Positions 16,558-24,641 of a stretch of 49,970 bases of DNA are shown in pieces (the stretch's first letter is position 1; each line of letters starts with the position of its first letter). Origin of the DNA: Westiellopsis prolifica IICB1 (lineage in GTDB: Bacteria; Cyanobacteriota; Cyanobacteriia; Cyanobacteriales; Nostocaceae). The position numbers and the translations under genes were made by a program. The stretch is taken from NCBI RefSeq assembly GCF_004323185.1, contig NZ_NAPS01000001.1:2154279-2204248 (forward strand), written 5' to 3'. The notes beneath the pieces were generated by a model, which saw nothing but the letters and a program-made list of their open reading frames with translations, did no database searches and was not told the DNA's origin.

Positions 16558-17325
16558 GTGCTGTCTACACTCCTTGCTGATTTTCGCATTATCTTTGAAC
16601 GTGATCCAGCTGCTCGTAACTGGTTGGAAGTATTGTTTTGCTACCCTGGTTTACAAGTTCTGCTATTTCATAGGCTGGCTCATTGGTTGCATCATATTGG
16701 TATTCCCTTTATCCCCCGTTTGATTTCTCATCTTGCCCGATTTTTAACCGGAATTGAAATTCACCCTGGTGCTGTGATCGGTAAAAGTGTATTTATTGAT
16801 CATGGGATGGGAGTTGTGATTGGTGAAACAGCGATTGTAGGAGACTACACACTGATTTACCAAGGTGTCACTTTGGGTGGTACTGGTAAGGAAAGTGGTA
16901 AACGCCACCCGACTTTAGGTGAAAATGTTGTGGTTGGTGCAGGTGCAAAAGTCTTAGGTAATATCCAAATTGGTAATAATGTTCGTATTGGTGCTGGCTC
17001 AGTTGTTTTGAGGGATGTACCTTCTAATTGCACCGTTGTTGGTATACCAGGTCGTATTATCTATCGTTCTGGCGTGCGCGTCGCCCCATTGGAACACAAT
17101 AATCTACCAGACTCAGAAGCAGAAGTTATTCGTGCTTTGGTGGATCGCCTCGAATTGTTAGAAGAGCAAATACAAAGCCTACAACAAAACAAATCAGATA
17201 GCAAAACTCTTGTTTTCGTAAGTCAATTATCTACACAAAATGAAGGTGAAAAATTACAAGATGGTGTGTGTTGCAATCTCAGAGATAAAGCGATTCAAGA
17301 GTTTTTAGACGGAGCTGGAATTTAA
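16558..17325 (+). CDS. cysE: Serine O-acetyltransferase
   Basis: The 255-residue protein matches cyanobacterial CysE from its first residues ([20 protein letters not shown]). It has the N-terminal helical part, then a left-handed beta-helix of hexapeptide repeats with [36 protein letters not shown] and [16 protein letters not shown]. It transfers acetyl from acetyl-CoA to serine, the first step of cysteine synthesis. The start is GTG at 16558. An overlapping +1 frame upstream is a shadow. The C-terminal 60 residues beyond the hexapeptides are polar and typical of cyanobacterial versions. Feedback inhibition by cysteine is known for the family. Confidence 0.95.
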   Translation: MLSTLLADFRIIFERDPAARNWLEVLFCYPGLQVLLFHRLAHWLHHIGIPFIPRLISHLARFLTGIEIHPGAVIGKSVFIDHGMGVVIGETAIVGDYTLIYQGVTLGGTGKESGKRHPTLGENVVVGAGAKVLGNIQIGNNVRIGAGSVVLRDVPSNCTVVGIPGRIIYRSGVRVAPLEHNNLPDSEAEVIRALVDRLELLEEQIQSLQQNKSDSKTLVFVSQLSTQNEGEKLQDGVCCNLRDKAIQEFLDGAGI

Positions 17326-17348
17326 AATTTTGATGATCAGCATTTAAT

Positions 17349-17443
17349 TAGGACTTACGCAAAACATCACGCGCATTTGCGGTAATTCATGAATTACCGC
17401 TACGCAAGAATAAGGTTTTCGGTTACATCTTGCGTAAGTCCTG
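17349..17443. mobile_element. 95-bp MITE-like element copy 1
   Basis: The ends are inverted repeats of AGGACTTACGCAA, and the centre is the palindrome GCGGTAATTCATGAATTACC. A copy in reverse orientation lies at 29824-29918 and differs at about six positions. A longer element at 36563-36706 shares only the ends. No transposase is present. Confidence 0.85.
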
Positions 17444-17482
17444 ATTGGTTCAGAACACAAGTCCGTAGCGATCGCCGGAATT

Positions 17483-17532
17483 ATACCAATTTCAAAAAAG
17501 AATGCGACAGATAGATTCATAGAACTCTTATG
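17483..17532. repeat. 50-base dispersed repeat copy 2
   Basis: The segment from ATACCAATTTCAAAAAAGAA to GAACTCTTATG matches 9791-9840 in the same orientation. It follows the 95-bp element by 40 bases. Confidence 0.8.
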
Positions 17533-18187
17533 AAGTGTCAATCGTTACCTCATAATTTTGATTGAACAGTATATCAAGATGTCGGTAGGCGATCGCACCC
17601 GGAGATAATATAACTTTAAAAATCTCAAAAAATTTTATTTCGCCTACCTGCGGAATGTGAAAACAATAATTTGATATAAATGACACTAAATAAATTTATA
17701 ATTGCTTGACAATCAACAGCCAATTAATATCAACCCACTAAAGATTTGCTTGGTAATTGATAATGTATAACTTTGGGTATATACTATGTATTCTGATATA
17801 GTTATCAGATTTTATTTTTGAAAAAAAAACTCAGTACCCTTGATATTATCAGTTCCCTATTCTTTGTTCCCTGTATTGATAATTAAGTTCATAAATCAAA
17901 CCGGATTACCGTAGACTTATGTTTGTATTTAAAGGCTAGATTGCAGTTTACAACTGTTACAGTAAAGGGTCTGAGTAATTAAAATATAAGGGTGCCATAC
18001 ATCTATTCAATAATCATAGAGTTTTGATTAAGGTTATCTCCTGTCTGGGATAAGTACTGTTAATAGACATCTACAACTGAGTATAAACAGCATGGGATCA
18101 CATCAATAATTCCATGGATAGTTTTCATGAAAAATATCTGGGGCTGCAACTAGACATAAGCTTAATTTCAACTATAAGATTTTTACA

Positions 18188-19378
18188 ATGTTGACTCCTT
18201 TATCTGTCAGATCCATAGATCTGCCAATAGCTATTTACAAAATAGAAAATAGCAGTGATCTAGCAAAATGTATTCAAACTTTCAGTCGTGAGCAAATTTC
18301 CGGGCGACTGGATTTTACTTTTTCAGGCAACCAAGCAGCAATATGGAGTCTATTTTTTCACCAAGGTTGTTTAATTTGGAGCGCCGGTGAATTACATCCG
18401 TTGCGTCGTTGGAATCGACAACTACATCAACACTGTCCACATTTAGCTGCTGACTTGTGCCAACAAAAAACAGAGCGTCCTCACAATTGGGATTATGGTT
18501 CTTTAGTAAATCAGGTGAAACAGGGAAAAATATCGCCAGGAAAACTAGCAGCAATTATCGGAGGAAACATTTTAGAAATTCTGTTCGATATTATCCAGGC
18601 AGTAAACTTACCTCGCCAAAATGGAGAAATGCAAGTTACTTACAGCAAATTTCCACAAGATCTAGTTGACTCAAAATTGCTTTCACTCCAACTTGATCAA
18701 GCTTGGCAACATGCATTCAGAGCTTGGACAATCTGGCAAAAAGCTGGTTTAGCTGGCTTTTCTCCGAATCTGGCTCCGGTGATTTGGGATAATGAAGGAC
18801 TGCAACAACAGACTTCACAGTCTGTTTACAAAAATCTGACGATGATGGCCAACGGCAATTGGACACTCAGAGATTTAGCTGCCAAGTTAAGACAACCTGT
18901 AGTACCCTTAACGCAGTCGATCATGCCTTATGTTAACCAAGGCATGATGGGATTAACCCACGTTGGAGATATCAACTTCTACGTGAAGCCCGTCATTGGT
19001 TCCCTAATTGCCTATATCGAAGATAGTCGATTTGATAGCGAGATGATGGGGCGTATTCTTGCACCTGCTGGCTATCGATTTATCAATATTAGAGACTCCA
19101 TACAAGCACTACCAATGCTGCTAGAGCATAAACCTGATTTGATTTTTTTGGATTTACTTATGCCTGTAGCAAACGGCTATGAAGTGTGCGCTCAAATCCG
19201 CCGTATTTCATCATTTAAAAACATCCCCATAATTATTATTACCAGCAGTGATGGTATTGTTGATCGGGTGCGGGCAAAAATTGTTGGTTCTTCAGGGTTT
19301 TTAGCAAAGCCAATCGAACCGGGAAAGGTATTATCTGCTTTGCGGCAATATCTACCAGCTTCACCCTTATCTGCTTAA
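18188..19378 (+). CDS. PatA/PixG-like response regulator
   Basis: The 396-residue protein has a long N-terminal PatA-type region (DUF4388-like, about 1-265) with WSLFFHQGCLIWSAG. A C-terminal receiver domain follows (about 272-392). The phospho-acceptor is Asp322 in LIFLDLLMP. The acidic pair is at the IEDS segment, and the conserved Lys is in FLAKPIEP. PatA-like proteins head many cyanobacterial taxis operons and act as output regulators. It is the first gene of the six-gene cluster, which is separated from the next by an inserted element. Confidence 0.88.
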   Translation: MLTPLSVRSIDLPIAIYKIENSSDLAKCIQTFSREQISGRLDFTFSGNQAAIWSLFFHQGCLIWSAGELHPLRRWNRQLHQHCPHLAADLCQQKTERPHNWDYGSLVNQVKQGKISPGKLAAIIGGNILEILFDIIQAVNLPRQNGEMQVTYSKFPQDLVDSKLLSLQLDQAWQHAFRAWTIWQKAGLAGFSPNLAPVIWDNEGLQQQTSQSVYKNLTMMANGNWTLRDLAAKLRQPVVPLTQSIMPYVNQGMMGLTHVGDINFYVKPVIGSLIAYIEDSRFDSEMMGRILAPAGYRFINIRDSIQALPMLLEHKPDLIFLDLLMPVANGYEVCAQIRRISSFKNIPIIIITSSDGIVDRVRAKIVGSSGFLAKPIEPGKVLSALRQYLPASPLSA

Positions 19379-19637
19379 TAGGAGTCAAACGATTTTGGAT
19401 TTTGGATTACTCTGTCGAGAAGCCGCACTGCGTGCGTCTATGGATTTTGGATTGATCCCTAGTACTTTGTCACAGCAACTTTTAAGGGTAAAAAAAACTA
19501 ACCACAGAGACGCAGAGAACGCAGAGGAGGAGAAAAGAGAGATTCTAAAACTTGGTTTACCAAGCAATGTTGATGTGACAAAGTACTAGTTCCTCCCCAT
19601 GTTTAAAAAACAGGGGCTTTCCCCACGAGGAGGTTCA
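19379..19637. repeat. Repeat-rich insert inside the chemosensory operon
   Basis: The spacer contains copies of the GGATTTTGGATT repeat (19395-19460), a fragment of the CGAGAAGCCGC dispersed repeat, and the 131-bp inverted-repeat element at 19459-19589. A GAGGAGG sequence at 19627-19633 precedes the CheY-like gene. Confidence 0.7.
19459..19589. mobile_element. 131-bp MITE-like element between two operon genes
   Basis: Terminal inverted repeats start CTAGTACTTTGTCACA and match over about 23 bases with a few mismatches. The inside carries CCACAGAGACGCAGAG, a sequence often seen in cyanobacterial spacers. There is no transposase. It splits the PatA-like gene from the CheY gene of the same operon. 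Confidence 0.85.
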
Positions 19638-19679
19638 GTGAATTTGCAGGAATTTGGTATCACATATCACGATAAAAAT

Positions 19680-20045
19680 ATGATCACGGTTCTTTTAGTT
19701 GAAGATAGTTTGACAGAAACGAAAGTACTGACTCATTATCTTAGACAAGCTGGTCTATCAGTAGTCAGCGCCACAAATTGTGAAGAAGCTCGAATTAAGC
19801 TCAGTCAGCAAAAACCGGATCTGGTAATTGTCGATGTCATTTTACCTGGGCAAAGTGGCTTTGAACTTTGCCGCGAACTAAAGACTCATACTAGTACTTC
19901 CCAAATTCCGGTTGTGATTTGCTCGACAAAGGGAACAGAAGTTGACAAACTTTGGGGCGCTATGCTGGGTGCGGACGCTTATCTTCCCAAACCAGTAGAC
20001 CAAAACGAATTGACAAACACTGTCTTGCGCTTAACTGCTGTATGA
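19680..20045 (+). CDS. CheY/PixH-like response regulator
   Basis: This is a stand-alone receiver domain. From the ATG at 19680 it is 121 residues, with VLLVEDS at the start, phospho-acceptor Asp52 in LVIVDVILPG, and Lys in YLPKPVDQ. A GTG at 19638 is in frame and has GAGGAGG 4 bases upstream, which would add 14 residues. Both starts are possible. I prefer the ATG because it begins at the usual edge of the fold. CheA would phosphorylate it to signal to the pilus motor. It overlaps nothing upstream, and the CheW gene starts 8 bases downstream. Confidence 0.88.
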   Translation: MITVLLVEDSLTETKVLTHYLRQAGLSVVSATNCEEARIKLSQQKPDLVIVDVILPGQSGFELCRELKTHTSTSQIPVVICSTKGTEVDKLWGAMLGADAYLPKPVDQNELTNTVLRLTAV

Positions 20046-20053
20046 GGTATGCA

Positions 20054-20602
20054 ATGATGCAATCATCTGAATCACAGCTAATAGCAACCAACAGTTTGGA
20101 AGCTTTGATATTAGATCCACTTCCCCCTGACACTAGAGTGCGTCTACTCCGCTTCCCTCTGGGAATCCAAGACAGTGCGCTGTTACCTTTAGAGCAAATC
20201 GCCGAAATTATCCAAATAGATGTAACAGAAATTTTGCCTATTCCGGATATGCCAGATTGCATCATCGGAATTTGCAACTGGCGGGGAGAAATGCTTTGGC
20301 TGTTGGATTTTAACAAATTTGTTGGTTATCCATCCCTATTGCAATTGCAGCCAATTTCAACTGCCATAACAATCATAGTAGTTCAAATTAATCATCAATC
20401 ACTGGGACTAGCAGTACAACAAGTCAACGATATTGAATTACACGACTTAGAGCAACTCCAAGTAGTGCCATTTGGATTATTTCCCGCTGATCTTATACCA
20501 CTGATCCAAGGAATTCTACCTGGGTGCAACGATGCTGTCTTAGACCTCCAAGCTATTATTCATTGCCCTCTATGGAAAAACCATCAGGAGAGAGAGCCTT
20601 AA
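20054..20602 (+). CDS. CheW/PixI-like coupling protein
   Basis: The 182-residue protein has a CheW domain with LLRFPLGIQDSALLPLEQIAE-type entry, IIGICNWRGEMLWLLDF and a final HQSLGLAVQQVNDIE strand. CheW bridges the MCP hairpin tip to the CheA P5 domain. GAGG at 20044-20047 lies 6 bases before ATG at 20054. Another ATG at 20042 overlaps the previous stop. The end overlaps the next gene, which suggests translational coupling. Confidence 0.88.
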   Translation: MMQSSESQLIATNSLEALILDPLPPDTRVRLLRFPLGIQDSALLPLEQIAEIIQIDVTEILPIPDMPDCIIGICNWRGEMLWLLDFNKFVGYPSLLQLQPISTAITIIVVQINHQSLGLAVQQVNDIELHDLEQLQVVPFGLFPADLIPLIQGILPGCNDAVLDLQAIIHCPLWKNHQEREP

Positions 20603-23600
20603 ATTCTCCAATTGCACGATTCATGAAGCAACTCATGAAAAGTGATACCCAAGACAACCAAGAAATTACTGAAGAAACTGAAGATTTAACCCTGGATGTC
20701 AATTCACCAGATTTGTATCAATTAGACGATGTCAATCAAAATGCAACTATGCAGAACTTAGAGCGATCAGAATCAAGATTCAACCCTGTTTCTTTTGGTA
20801 ACTCATCATTCAGAAGCGGTAATAGTAGTGATTTGTCAGTCCGGAGCAGAGATTTGATCAGTCTGGATTGGTTATTTGCCATTGCCAAACAAATGCGCCA
20901 GATGGAAACAATTGATACTCTGTTCGCAACTGTAGTTACTCAAGTGCAGCAATATTTACAAACAGAAAGAGCATTATTATACCGGGTAAAAAGTCAAAGC
21001 CAAGGGGTTGTCTTAGCAGAGTCGATGGTCAATGGCTATACACCCACGTTGAAGGAATCTTTACCGATAATTGCCTTTGGAGCCACCCAGCCAGACGACT
21101 ATCAGCAACAACCATTCATTGCAATTGACGATATTGCTAACAAAGGACTGACTTCTTACCAATACCAACTGTTCAACCAATTTCAGGTACAAGCTAGTCT
21201 TAGCTTGCCAATATTGGTAAAAGATAAATTATTTGGCTTGTTGGTGGTGCAGCAATGTTCCCATCCCCGCGAATGGGAAGCTCAGGAAATCAGCCTGCTC
21301 TACCAAATTGTGACAGAACTGAGGCTAAGTTTGCAGTCATTAATTTTTCGCAACGAACAGCAAGCATTAGCCCGCGTCAGCGAAAAGATTCGCCAGACAA
21401 TGGATTCAAAAAATATTTTCCAGACTACAACTAGAGAGGTACAGCAACTGCTCAACGTCGAGCGAGTCGCTATTTACAAGTTCAACTCAGACTATTTTGG
21501 AGAATTTGTCTTTGAGTCTAAACCTGTAAATTTAGACTCAATAATTGGGCAGACTTGGAAAGATACTTATCTTCAGCAGCATCAAGGTGGTAAGTTTCGC
21601 GATAATCAACCCTACGTAGTAGATGACGTTGACCGTATTATTGGGGTTAGTAGTTGTTATTTAGAAGCCTTTAAAAATTTCAGTATAAAGGCTTGTGCGA
21701 TCGCTCCGATTTTTGTTGAGCAAGAACTTTGGGGTTTGCTCTGTGCTTATGAACACAGCGATTCCAGACACTGGCTAGAGGATGAAATTAAACTCCTGAC
21801 TCAGTTTAGTAGCCATTTGGGAGTAGCTTTACAACAGATAGAGTTGTTAGAAGAAAAGATTAAAACAACAAAGTATAAACAATCACTTCCTACTATCATC
21901 CAAAAGATGAACTCTGCCTCATACATAGACCGCACTTGCGAAATAGCCGTGCAAGAAGTGCGACAACTATTGGGTGTGGAGCGAGTCGCCATTTATAAAT
22001 TTCGCCCAGACTATTTCGGTGACTTTATTTTCGAGTCCGAGTCTGGGGGCTGGCCTAAACTGGTGGGTAGTGCTTGGGAAGACACCTATATCCAAGAACA
22101 CCGGGGTGGCAGATTTCGCAACAACGAACCATATGTGATTAATAACGTCTATACTGCTGGTTTGACTGATTGCCATTTAACAACCTTAGAGTACTTTGGC
22201 GTTAAATCCTGCCTGATTGTGGCTATTAAACAGGGCGAAAAACTCTGGGGTTTATTAAGTGCATTTCAACACAGCAAATTTAAGCATTGGCTAGAAATTG
22301 ATGTCACCTTGCTTAGTGGGATTGCTCAACAGCTAGGCGAAACCCTGCAAAATCGAGAATACATTTTACAGCTAGAGACACAAGCCGCGCAGATGGCTAA
22401 AGCTGCTCAAATAGACCACGCAGTTGCCCAACTTATTCCTAAAATTCTCCAGTCCCAGAGCTTGAACACTATTTTTCGCATTACCAGCCAAGCAGTTAAG
22501 CTATTACTGAAATGCGATCGCGTCGCCATCTATCGTTATAATGCCGATGGCAGTAGCAACTTGGTTACAGAGTCAATCATCAAAGGCTTGGATACTTGGC
22601 CACAATCGTATACAGCAGATGTCTTTGCCAACCCAGAAGATTTGCATCGCGAGCGTGGAAGCTTAGTGGTGAATAACATTTACACTTCTGGTCATGCTCC
22701 AGATGCGATCGAATATTTGGAAGCAATGGAAGTTAAAGCTTATGTAATCACACCTATTTTCAAAGGTAACAACCTCTGGGGTCTACTCGGCGTTTATCAA
22801 AACAGTGAACCTCGTTCATGGTTAGATGTGGAAGTCAGAGCCTTGAAACAAATTTCCGTGCAGATAGATGTAGCAATGCGACAAATAGACTACATCGAAA
22901 AACTGCAAACTACATCACAACAACTGACCAAGACAGCCGAACGGGAACATTTGATTGGTAAGACAATTGATCGAATTCGGCAGTCCCTCGATTTGCAGAA
23001 AACCTTTGAGACCACGGCGAGAGAAATCCGTAATTTCATGGAAGTTGATCGCGTTGCCCTCTTCAAATTTGACACCGCAACTAACTACCGCGACGGAGAA
23101 ACCATTGCCGAAGATGTCAGACCAGGTTATGTTTCAGCCTTAGCAGTCAAAGTCACAGATCATTGCTTCAGCAAACAGATGGCTGAACAATACAGAAAGG
23201 GACGCTTCTGTGTCATCGATGATATTTATCAAGCAGATATCCCAAATTGTTATATCGATGTTCTTTCTCAATTTCAGGTACGAGGCAACTTAGTTGTACC
23301 CTTACTCAAAGGGGAAGAACTTTGGGGATTGTTTTGTATTCACCAGTGTAGCGGGCCTCGCCATTGGCAGGAAACAGACGTCGAATTTGTCAAACAAATT
23401 GCTGCTCAACTCAACATTGCTATTCAGCAAGGAGAGTATGTAAAGCAACTACAACACCAATCACAGCAATTAGCAGAAGCTGCTTATCGAGACAAGAGTG
23501 CCAAAGAACAACTGCAACAGGAAGTAACTCAATTACTCACAGCAGTCCGACCTGCATTAGCAGGTAATCTCACCGTCCGCGCTCCGGTTACAGATACAGA

Positions 23601-24498
23601 GGTGGGTACTGTTGCCGATGCTTATAACAACACGATTAGCAGCTTACGGCAAATCGTCACCCAAATGCAAAGCGCTGCAAATCAAGTGACTCAAATCTCT
23701 AAAGGAAATGGCTTGGCGATTACTAAGCTTGCAGCCCAAGCCCAAGAGCAATTCCAAGCTCTCGAACAAGCTCTCGAACAAATTCAGATGATGGTTAGCT
23801 CAACCGCAGCAGTAAAAATGAACGCTCAGGAAGTTGAGGCCGCAGTCCAACAAGCAAACCAGACCGTAATCGCAGGAGATGCAGCCATCGATCGCACTGT
23901 TGATGAGATGGAAGAAATCCGAGAAACAGTGATCGAAACCAACCAGCGACTTCTACGCCTGTCGGAATCGTCTCAGAAAATTTCCAAAGTTGTCAACTTG
24001 ATCAGTGGGTTTACAACCCAAACTCAACTGCTAGCTTTGAATGCATCAATCGAAGCTACTCGTGCTGGAGAATTTGGGCGTGGTTTTAGCGTCGTTGCTG
24101 ACGAAGTGCGATCGCTCGCTCGTCAGTCCGCAAATGCAGCCACTGAAATTGAGGAACTAGTGCAGGAAATTCAACTGAACACAGCAGAAGTTTCGAGAGC
24201 CATGGAAATAGGTATTCAACAGGTAGCATCAGGAACTGATGTTGTGAACGAAGCTCGTCAGAATCTCAATGCGATCGTAAACGCCACAACTCAAATTAGC
24301 CAACGAGTCACGGGTATCACTCAGACAACTCAAGAACAGACCCAACAATGTCAATTAGTAACTCAAATCATGACAAAGGTTGCAGCCATTGCCAACAAAA
24401 CCTCTAAAGATTCTGTAACAATTTCCGGATCTTTTAAAGAACTGCTAGCAACAGCCCAAGACCTCCAATCCAAAAGCGAACAATTCAAAGTCAATTAA
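20572..24498 (+). CDS. Cyanobacteriochrome-type methyl-accepting phototaxis receptor (PixJ/PtxD-like)
   Basis: The 1308-residue protein has five GAF domains (about 99-247, 265-423, 437-598, 618-770, 796-957), a HAMP-like segment (about 980-1040) and an MCP signalling domain. Its hairpin tip is TQTQLLALNASIEATRAGEF. GAF3 has the canonical chromophore Cys534-His535 in TDCHL. GAF2 has Cys362-Tyr363. GAF5 has the DXCF motif (Asp863, Cys865, Phe866) plus Cys893 exactly 28 residues later, as in two-cysteine blue-light cyanobacteriochromes. GAF1 and GAF4 lack the cysteine; Asp711 replaces it in GAF4. No transmembrane segment is seen. The start at 20572 overlaps CheW by 31 bases; an ATG at 20623 is also possible. 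Light sensing is inferred from these motifs and the operon. Confidence 0.9.
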   Translation: MEKPSGERALNSPIARFMKQLMKSDTQDNQEITEETEDLTLDVNSPDLYQLDDVNQNATMQNLERSESRFNPVSFGNSSFRSGNSSDLSVRSRDLISLDWLFAIAKQMRQMETIDTLFATVVTQVQQYLQTERALLYRVKSQSQGVVLAESMVNGYTPTLKESLPIIAFGATQPDDYQQQPFIAIDDIANKGLTSYQYQLFNQFQVQASLSLPILVKDKLFGLLVVQQCSHPREWEAQEISLLYQIVTELRLSLQSLIFRNEQQALARVSEKIRQTMDSKNIFQTTTREVQQLLNVERVAIYKFNSDYFGEFVFESKPVNLDSIIGQTWKDTYLQQHQGGKFRDNQPYVVDDVDRIIGVSSCYLEAFKNFSIKACAIAPIFVEQELWGLLCAYEHSDSRHWLEDEIKLLTQFSSHLGVALQQIELLEEKIKTTKYKQSLPTIIQKMNSASYIDRTCEIAVQEVRQLLGVERVAIYKFRPDYFGDFIFESESGGWPKLVGSAWEDTYIQEHRGGRFRNNEPYVINNVYTAGLTDCHLTTLEYFGVKSCLIVAIKQGEKLWGLLSAFQHSKFKHWLEIDVTLLSGIAQQLGETLQNREYILQLETQAAQMAKAAQIDHAVAQLIPKILQSQSLNTIFRITSQAVKLLLKCDRVAIYRYNADGSSNLVTESIIKGLDTWPQSYTADVFANPEDLHRERGSLVVNNIYTSGHAPDAIEYLEAMEVKAYVITPIFKGNNLWGLLGVYQNSEPRSWLDVEVRALKQISVQIDVAMRQIDYIEKLQTTSQQLTKTAEREHLIGKTIDRIRQSLDLQKTFETTAREIRNFMEVDRVALFKFDTATNYRDGETIAEDVRPGYVSALAVKVTDHCFSKQMAEQYRKGRFCVIDDIYQADIPNCYIDVLSQFQVRGNLVVPLLKGEELWGLFCIHQCSGPRHWQETDVEFVKQIAAQLNIAIQQGEYVKQLQHQSQQLAEAAYRDKSAKEQLQQEVTQLLTAVRPALAGNLTVRAPVTDTEVGTVADAYNNTISSLRQIVTQMQSAANQVTQISKGNGLAITKLAAQAQEQFQALEQALEQIQMMVSSTAAVKMNAQEVEAAVQQANQTVIAGDAAIDRTVDEMEEIRETVIETNQRLLRLSESSQKISKVVNLISGFTTQTQLLALNASIEATRAGEFGRGFSVVADEVRSLARQSANAATEIEELVQEIQLNTAEVSRAMEIGIQQVASGTDVVNEARQNLNAIVNATTQISQRVTGITQTTQEQTQQCQLVTQIMTKVAAIANKTSKDSVTISGSFKELLATAQDLQSKSEQFKVN

Positions 24499-24641
24499 GT
24501 CAATGACTTTTGTTTAGTTGGTTGTTAGTCATTGGTCATTGGGCATAATTAAGAAATTTTTGACTTTTGACTTTTGACTTGTTTTGTCCCCAATCCCCCA
24601 GATAGTAAATCCAAAATCCAAAATCCAAAATCTAAAATTGC
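24499..24641. repeat. Short-repeat spacer between MCP and CheA genes
   Basis: The 143-base gap contains TTGACTTTTGACTTTTGACT heptamers and a run of AAATCCAAAATCCAAAATC-type units ending just before the CheA start. The same unit types occur at 15830, 19390 and 41170. Confidence 0.75.

Larger units (their letters stand above)
17326..18187. other. Long spacer upstream of the chemosensory operon
   Basis: This 862-base gap holds a 95-base inverted-repeat element (17349-17443) and a 50-base dispersed repeat (17483-17532). The remaining 650 bases are AT-rich and include long A/T runs near 17815. The operon promoter must lie here, but I cannot point to a convincing -35/-10 pair. Confidence 0.5.
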
